Source of the DNA: Megalobrama amblycephala
Taxonomy: Eukaryota; Chordata; Actinopteri; Cypriniformes; Xenocyprididae
Assembly: GCF_018812025.1 (NCBI RefSeq)
Contig: NC_063051.1
Span: 1,606,001-1,670,000, forward strand
Reading direction: 5' to 3'
Length of the DNA stretch: 64,000 bases
Within the stretch, counting starts at the first letter, position 1. Each line of letters begins with the position of its first letter. A model generated the notes under the pieces. The model made no database searches and was not told where the DNA came from. It saw only the letters and a list, made by a program, of their open reading frames with translations. Both the position numbers and the translations under genes were made by a program. Shown one piece after another: positions 59,184-64,000 of the stretch.

Positions 59184-60542
59184 AAATAAGTATTTGATAC
59201 ACTGCCGATTTTTCAAGTTTTCCCACTTACAAAGAACGGAGAGATCTGTAATTTTCATCGTAGGTACACCTCAAAAATACAGAAAATCACATTGTATGAA
59301 TTTTCATTTTATTGCATGAAATAAGTATTTGATCATCTACCAACCAGCAAGAATTCTGGCTCTCACAGACCTGTTAGTTTGTCTTTAAGAAGCCCTCCAC
59401 TCATTACCTGTATTAATTGCACCTGTTTGAACTCGTTACATGTATAAAAGACACCTGTCCCCACACTCAATCAATCAGACTCCAACCTCTCCACTATGGG
59501 CAAGACCAAAGAGCTGTCTAAGGACACAAGGGACAAAATTGTAGACCTGCACAAGGCTGGGATGGGCTACAAGACAATAGGCAAACAGCTTGGTGAGAAG
59601 GCAACAACTGTTGGTGCAATTATTAGAAAATGGAAGAAATTCAAGATGACTGTCAATCTCCCTCAGACTGGGGCTCCATGCAAGATCTCGCCTCGTGGAG
59701 TATCAATGAGATCCTGTGAAAGGTGAGGGATCAGCCTAGGACTACACAGTCAGTGACCTGAAGAGAGCTGGGACCACAGTCTCAACAGTTACCATTAGTA
59801 ACACACTACACTGTCATGGATTAAAATCCTGCAGTGCGCGAAAGGTCCCTCAGCTCAAGCCAGCACATGTCCAGGCCCGTCTGAAGTTTGCCAAAGACCA
59901 TCTGGATGATCCAGAGGAGGCATGGGAGAAGGTCATGTGGTCAGATGAGACCAAAATAGAACTTTTTGGTATAAACTCCACTCGCCGTGTTTGGAGGAAG
60001 AAGAAGGATGAGTAGAAGAACAAGAACACCATCCCAACTGTGAAGCATGGGGGTGGAATCATCATGCAAAGAGGACAGGACGACTGCACCGTATTGAGGG
60101 GAGGATTGATGGGGCAATGTATTGCGAGATTTTGGGCAACAACCTTCTTCCCTCAGTAAGAGCATTGAAGATGGGTCATGGCTGGGTCTTCCAGCATGAC
60201 AATGACCCCAAACACACAGCCAGGGCAACTAACGAGTGGCTCCTTAAGAAGCATTTCAAGGTCCTGGAGTGGCCTAGCCAGTCTCCAGACCTGAACCCAA
60301 TAGAAAATCTATGGAGGGAGCTGAAACTCTGTGTTGCCCAGCCACAGCCCCAAAACTTGAGATCTGGAGAAGACCTGTATGGAGGAGTGGGTCAAAATCC
60401 CTGCTGCAGTGTGTGCAAACCTGGTCAAGAACTACAGGAAATGTCTGACCTCTGTAATTGTAAACAAAGGTTTCTCTCCATTCTTTGTAAGTGGGAAAAC
60501 TTGAAAAATCAGCAGTGTATCAAATACTTATTTGCCCCACTG
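59184..60542 (+). mobile_element. Decayed Tc1-type transposon with truncated left end
   Basis: The right end is GGGCAAATAAGTATTTGATA in reverse, followed by TA at 60543-60544. The same sequence opens the left side from AAATAAGTATTTGATA (59184), but the outermost ~10 bases (CAGTGGGGC) are missing there. The inverted repeat continues for about 60 bp. It resembles the Passport-like group of fish Tc1 elements as I recall them. Confidence 0.9.
59496..60480 (+). pseudogene. Tc1 transposase (DD34E), broken
   Basis: The family's enzyme excises and inserts the element at TA sites. The N-terminus starts at the ATG at 59496 ([20 protein letters not shown], then [16 protein letters not shown], a helix-turn-helix) and runs to a shifted frame near 59700. 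The catalytic domain is split: KVMWSDETKIELFG with the first Asp at 59944-59946 lies in a second frame that hits a stop at 60013-60015. [10 protein letters not shown] with the second Asp (60198-60200) and [15 protein letters not shown] with the Glu (60303-60305) lie in the first frame again. Thirty-four residues separate the last two catalytic residues, so all three survive as codons. A further frameshift follows near 60360; the family C-terminus is then readable in another frame to about 60480. It is not functional. Confidence 0.93.
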
Positions 60543-60544
60543 TA

Positions 60545-62487
60545 TACTGTGTTTTCTAGGAGCTAAAATTTCTCCCCTAATTTATTGAACAAAGTTTTGA
60601 AAAAATAATTACAGTGTATCTCTCACTTTCCCCTTTCAAGTAGATAAGAGCTTTACTTACAGGTCTGAAAATAGCAGCCCAAGGCCTTACCAAGATGTTT
60701 GCCAATTGGACTGACTTGCCTTGAAGGGACGGTTCACATCAGCTGAAGGAACATTTCAGAGCAAGTTATTACATTTTGATGAAAGATTATGAGAGATTTA
60801 GTGTGCACAGATGAAGCATGCTAAAACCAGGAGCTTGTATTGAGAAACTAACTTCAACAGTTGAGAATCTGTATTTTAGTAGAAATCTGTGTCTTTAACT
60901 CGGCATTCTGCCAGATCGCTTCCTCCCGCGATGGCAGAATGAACAGGTGTCGCTTGACGAATGCATCCCGGGCATCTGACTAATTGTGGGCAGATTGTTA
61001 GCAGATGTTGTTGACGTGACGCCACAGCAGGCTGACGGGGCCTTGACAGGTCTCAGGTCAGCAACGAGAGACTCTACCTTCTTCCCTGTATTCCTCCTCC
61101 CTCGCTTTGGCCCCTGCGCTGTCATGACACAATGTGACTATCTGTAGCCGTGCAGCTGTCTAAATTCATTCAGCACGGCTGGCAGACACCCGCGGGCGCA
61201 GGGCACCTCGCTCAGCTGATTTCAGAGAGAAGAACACTCTCCTGTACAGCAAGGCATATGCAACATGCCATGACAAATCCAGAGGTCTGCGAGTGCCGGC
61301 CTTTTGTTTTGGGGTGTGAAATTCCCTGCTGAGGATTGGGGAGCGTCATAATTTGCTCCGCTTTGTAACAGCATTGAGTTCAATATAGCAGACTCAAAGG
61401 ATGATCTGAAGAAACAAGAAAATCTTGTTTTAGAAAATGCATTGTTTTTAAAGCTTTACTCGTTAAATTGACAGTCTTAGGATGCTGTTCACACAGAACT
61501 CATTTTTTGCCTTCCACTGTGCTGCTTTTCCATTGTTTTTTTCTATGTGAATATGCACTAGATGGACATTTTTGAACATAGTTCTCACGTCTTGTAGTGT
61601 CTCACGCATGACATGACATTTTTTGTTTTTGTTTTTTTATGGATAATCACATTATTTATTATCCATGCACATCATTCTTTTTTATGAAAAAAAAATGATG
61701 TGCCCTTGTAATCTTTAATCAAAATAACTTCCCCTTTCTCACAAATGTCATTCTTGATGTGAACAGGTTTTTTCTTATTTATTATTTTTTGGAAAAAAAT
61801 ATGCTAGTTCTTTTCTAAACAATGCCTGAACAATGATAAGAATAATAAACAGGTGGAAATATCCCACATATTTACTCTGAAGGAGGGACCTGATCTATAT
61901 CTAGAGACCAGAAAATCACAGAGACTGGATCTTTTCACTTGAACCTTTAAGAAACCATCCAGATCAAATCAAGTTATTAACATTTATACAATTATTCCTT
62001 GTAAGATTGTTACATTTTGTATACATCAGTATAATTAATTATATTTTCTATGTTCTAAACATTCTAAACATTCTTTCCAAGCAAAACACACAATCATATC
62101 ATAATTGCAGACAGTGTGTTCTGGGAGTCTGATATGTGTTGAGTTGAACTTTGAGCTCAAACCGGTAAGAAAGGCTTTCAGTTCACATCCGAGATCTGCC
62201 AGATGTTGATTTTGGATCCTGATGGAGTTGAGTCGAAATTGCAAGGCTTTCTTCCAGCATTTCCCGCCAACTGATCCTGAACAACTGAAATTATCCCACA
62301 TATAATCAGCAGGGAACAACTAAGGAAATAATAAAAAGCAACTAACCATATAATCATGATTATGGCAAAATAAATATTTATTTAAAGGAGAGGAGAAACA
62401 CTTTGCATACAATTTGCTGTTGATGTTACATGTTGTGTGACACCTAAACCACAAATAAATCTATATGAGGTAAAAGAAAACCCATAT
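60545..62487. other. Unique sequence with a GC-balanced segment
   Basis: The part at 60895-61345 stands out by composition and contains TTGACAGG (a TALE/Meis-like core) and CTAATTG (a homeodomain-like core). It has no long frame. It is a candidate conserved non-coding element; the interpretation is a guess. The rest shows nothing recognisable. Confidence 0.4.
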
Positions 62488-62547
62488 ATTAAGTATAAGT
62501 TTATATATATATTAAGTATAAGTTTATATATATATTAAGTATAAGTT
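62488..62547 (+). repeat. 23-bp tandem repeat, about 2.6 copies
   Basis: The unit ATTAAGTATAAGTTTATATA plus three bases is repeated with no mismatches. Confidence 0.92.
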
Positions 62548-64000
62548 AAAATATGTGTTGTTTGCGCGTGAAAAATCAGCTCGTTAAAAATACACATATT
62601 TAACACGTATTTAACGCATGAAATACACATTTAACACGTATTTACGCTATTTATATTCAATACGTATTGTTGTTGATTTTGAACCTTTTGGCCTTCCATA
62701 CTGTGATTGTCGCGTCTGTGTGACACACACGACTCGTGCACACAGTATCGAGCTCTTTTTCGCACTTGAACAAACAATAACACACAGAGAATTATGACAA
62801 AATACCTGTTTTGTCGAGTATCCTCATAAGAGCAGTCTTAAATGACTTAAATAGCGTCTTAATTGAACAAAGAGTTGTGAGAAAATGTGATCCGCGTCAA
62901 ATCCGGGTCATGCTCGGCAGCGGCAGCTCTTAAAGTGACAGCAGCCTAATAAACCAGTTGCTGTGATGTCTGTCATTAATATTAATCAGAGAACAAAGCT
63001 AACAGAGAAAATTGTAGCTTTAATAAGGATTCATCTATGTTTAATTTATAATTTATGCAGTGAAGACTGTAAAATGTTTGATAACTTTATTGAATTTCTG
63101 TATATTTCCTACCTGTTATACAGGTAAATATGACATTTATTATAGGTTTATGTGAACATTGTTTTCAGTTCACTTAAATTAAAAGGTGTTATTTTAAAGC
63201 CTGATAAATGTTGAAATTGATAGCTTTCAATTATACTGTAATGTTGAATGTCTATGATTAATGTTAAAAATCAGCACCAGTATTAGTATCAGTTCATTCA
63301 TGAAAATATACCATTAAACAAATATTTGAAAAATATACTGTCTGTAAGTTGTTGTAATTACAGTCATTTTTTTAATTGATTGACAGCACTAATATATATA
63401 TATATATACACCTCTTTTGGTTGACATACAGTCCAATGTTCAGTCAGTTTATCAGTTTCCCAAAATTCTAGGAACATCTCAAGGTGGCAGGTGAAACAAA
63501 ACATTATTTTTAACAATAATCTTTCAGTTTCATCCTATCTTATTCTTTTCCTTCTGCCAGCCCGAGATGAAATAATCACATAATGACATCCTGTCAGGTC
63601 GGCATCACATTAATCCTGACATAAACAGTGCTATCGACAGAGCCATTTTTAATGAAAGGCAGGCAAAAAGGGAGGCAAGGCGACAGTAATTGTTCTAATT
63701 TGGAGTGGATCGATGGTTTTGGCAGAGCACAAATCACGCGGCTACACAGGCATATAAAAGCAGCCTGTCAGACGCCCCCCCACTCGCTGCCAAACGTCCA
63801 TTCAGCACACTTGGCACGTTGCAGCGTCGGCCAAGGTGGCATGCCAAGATTTTTCGTACTCTTTTCAAATGGAATGGCTTTCGTAGTGTTATATAGTGTA
63901 TGGATGTCTTTTAACACACAACTCAAATGACGGCAGGTTAAATTAAACCATGGCTGCTCCTGTGTCAAACCTCCGACGACAATAATATCCAGTACAAAGG
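62548..64000. other. Unique non-coding sequence
   Basis: A short duplicated CACATTTAACACGTATTTA phrase lies near 62592-62645 and a small (TA)n at 63392-63408. The part at 63640-63960 has overlapping frames on both strands (up to 100 codons) with no known domain. Confidence 0.45.

Overview
This is vertebrate nuclear DNA that appears to be intergenic or deep-intronic. The repeat families match ones I remember from teleost, and specifically cyprinid-type, genomes. They include TTAA-flanked elements ending in AGGTGCC/AGGGGACC, palindromic 'AACCCA' MITEs, hAT-type elements starting GGTAACACTTTA, 'GGTCAAAAG' MITEs, Tc1 elements and a LINE tail ending near GCGCTATACAAATAAA. The family assignments are from memory and no database search was run. 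I found no convincing host protein-coding gene, exon or functional RNA gene. The open reading frames are short, without recognisable domains, and many are translations of simple repeats. The only recognisable protein-coding remains are two broken Tc1 transposases and two tiny LINE ORF2 remnants.

Layout. 0-5.7 kb: two near-complete TTAA-flanked elements, each inserted into an older MITE, plus a Tc1-type MITE. 5.7-12.6 kb: mostly unique DNA with two palindromic MITE copies and a diffuse repeat around 10.4-11.5 kb. 12.6-14.6 kb: three DNA elements nested inside each other, the inner two with exact 8-bp target duplications. 15.0-18.5 kb: a satellite of roughly 200-230-bp monomers carrying a reversed tRNA-like block, organised in a four-monomer higher-order unit and interrupted by a 785-bp element flanked by TTA. 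22.2-23.5 kb: a duplicated AT-rich block with long inverted repeats. 26.9-30.3 kb: MITEs and a decayed Tc1 element. 30.9-31.3, 33.7-35.2, 36.2-38.2, 41.8-44.5 and 45.8-46.7 kb: AT-rich minisatellite or higher-order arrays. 47.5-48.8 kb: another nested insertion and a third palindromic MITE. 52.4-53.2 kb: a LINE 3' end inserted in a palindromic element. 54.6-60.5 kb: several foldback or TIR elements and a second decayed Tc1 element. 60.5-64 kb: mostly unique DNA.

Between the repeats are stretches of ordinary, less AT-rich DNA (for example 20.3-20.6, 27.6-28.2, 53.8-54.2 and 60.9-61.3 kb). They lack long frames and could be conserved non-coding elements, but that is a guess a cross-species alignment would have to settle. 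The main value of the window is as an insertion record: target duplications and split host repeats give the relative order of at least seven transposition events. I did not find a new enzyme system, CRISPR array or gene cluster.
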